A DNA stretch of 6,384 bases, taken from contig CAJOMK010000121.1 in assembly GCA_905235495.1 (NCBI GenBank), positions 1-6,384 on the forward strand, in the 5' to 3' direction. The notes under the pieces were generated by a model, which was not told the origin of the DNA, did not search any database, and was given only the letters and a program-made list of their open reading frames with translations. The DNA is from an uncultured Methanobrevibacter sp. GTDB taxonomy: Archaea > Methanobacteriota > Methanobacteria > Methanobacteriales > Methanobacteriaceae. The position numbers and the translations under genes were made by a program. Of the stretch, positions 6,266-6,384 are shown piece by piece; positions within the stretch are counted from its first letter, which is position 1, and every line of letters begins with the position of its first letter.

Positions 6266-6290
6266 CCTTTTTAAGATTTTTACTTTTTTA
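6266..6290 (+). terminator. U-tract terminator after the small gene
   Basis: Three T-runs, at 6268-6272, 6277-6281 and 6284-6289, follow the stop at 6260 within 30 bp, with no clear hairpin. This matches archaeal U-tract termination for the plus-strand gene and fills the short gap before the opposing gene's stop codon. Confidence 0.5.
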
Positions 6291-6384
6291 ATAGAGAGGT
6301 TTATTCTTCAATATCTTTCCATCTTGAATTACAGTTAGGATATTATCATTATCTGCTAAGGATTCTATCTTATCAATAGGATTC
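6288..6384 (-). CDS. Amidohydrolase-family protein, C-terminal fragment
   Basis: Only the last 31 codons are in the window; the gene enters from the right edge and ends with TAA at 6290-6288. The visible peptide is NPID, then KIESLADNDNILTVIQDGK, then ILKNKPLY. The order N-P-[IL]-x-[DK]-I, a D/N-rich stretch, then I-x-x-V-I-x-D/N-G-K-I is the usual C-terminal strand pattern of metal-dependent amidohydrolases such as imidazolonepropionase-like and dipeptidase-like enzymes. No active-site residue lies in this part, so substrate cannot be assigned. It converges with the small plus-strand gene, leaving 27 bp between stop codons. Confidence 0.55.
   Translation of the reverse strand, partial: NPIDKIESLADNDNILTVIQDGKILKNKPLY

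Overview
The window most likely comes from a methanogenic archaeon of the Methanobacteriales, probably a Methanobrevibacter-like species. The evidence is the very low G+C, the A/T-saturated spacers, archaeal Shine-Dalgarno motifs (GGTGA, AGGTGA, AAGGAGG), TATA-like elements, U-tract terminators, and TGTACA motifs beside a trpE-like start, as in the TrpY system of Methanothermobacter. The genus is an inference from style and gene content.

Layout. Positions 1-75 (minus) hold the N-terminus of a probable anthranilate synthase component I (TrpE), cut by the window edge. A 312-bp divergent spacer (76-387) follows, with candidate TRP boxes and two tandem repeats. Plus-strand genes come next: a TrkH/KtrB-type K+ transporter subunit (388-1858) split by one frameshift, then a K+-channel-like membrane protein (1912-2766) broken by at least four lesions, one of them an exact 10-bp tandem duplication. 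A convergent A/T-rich spacer (2767-2912) separates these from two intact minus-strand copper genes: a Cu+-exporting P1B-type ATPase (2913-5384, copA) and a 70-residue copZ-like copper chaperone (5583-5795). The chaperone lies upstream of the ATPase and seems to have its own promoter and U-tract terminator. On the plus strand, 6010-6260 is a small unrecognised gene with a one-base frameshift. It converges on the C-terminus of a probable amidohydrolase (6288-6384, minus), which runs off the window.

How the genes work together. CopZ would carry Cu(I) in the cytoplasm and hand it to CopA for export, a standard copper-homeostasis pair. The TrkH-like subunit and the channel-like protein suggest a K+-handling pair, but both are disrupted as read, and no TrkA/KtrA (RCK) partner is in the window. 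Every visible frameshift lies in the plus-strand genes, while about 2.7 kb of copper-gene sequence is clean. This points to real decay of the K+ module more than to uniform sequencing error, although homopolymer errors cannot be excluded for the single-base lesions.

I see no CRISPR array, tRNA, rRNA, insertion sequence or clearly new multi-gene system. The most interesting signals are the candidate TrpY operator, the lesion pattern in the K+ genes, the unusual pore motif of the channel-like protein and the unrecognised small gene.
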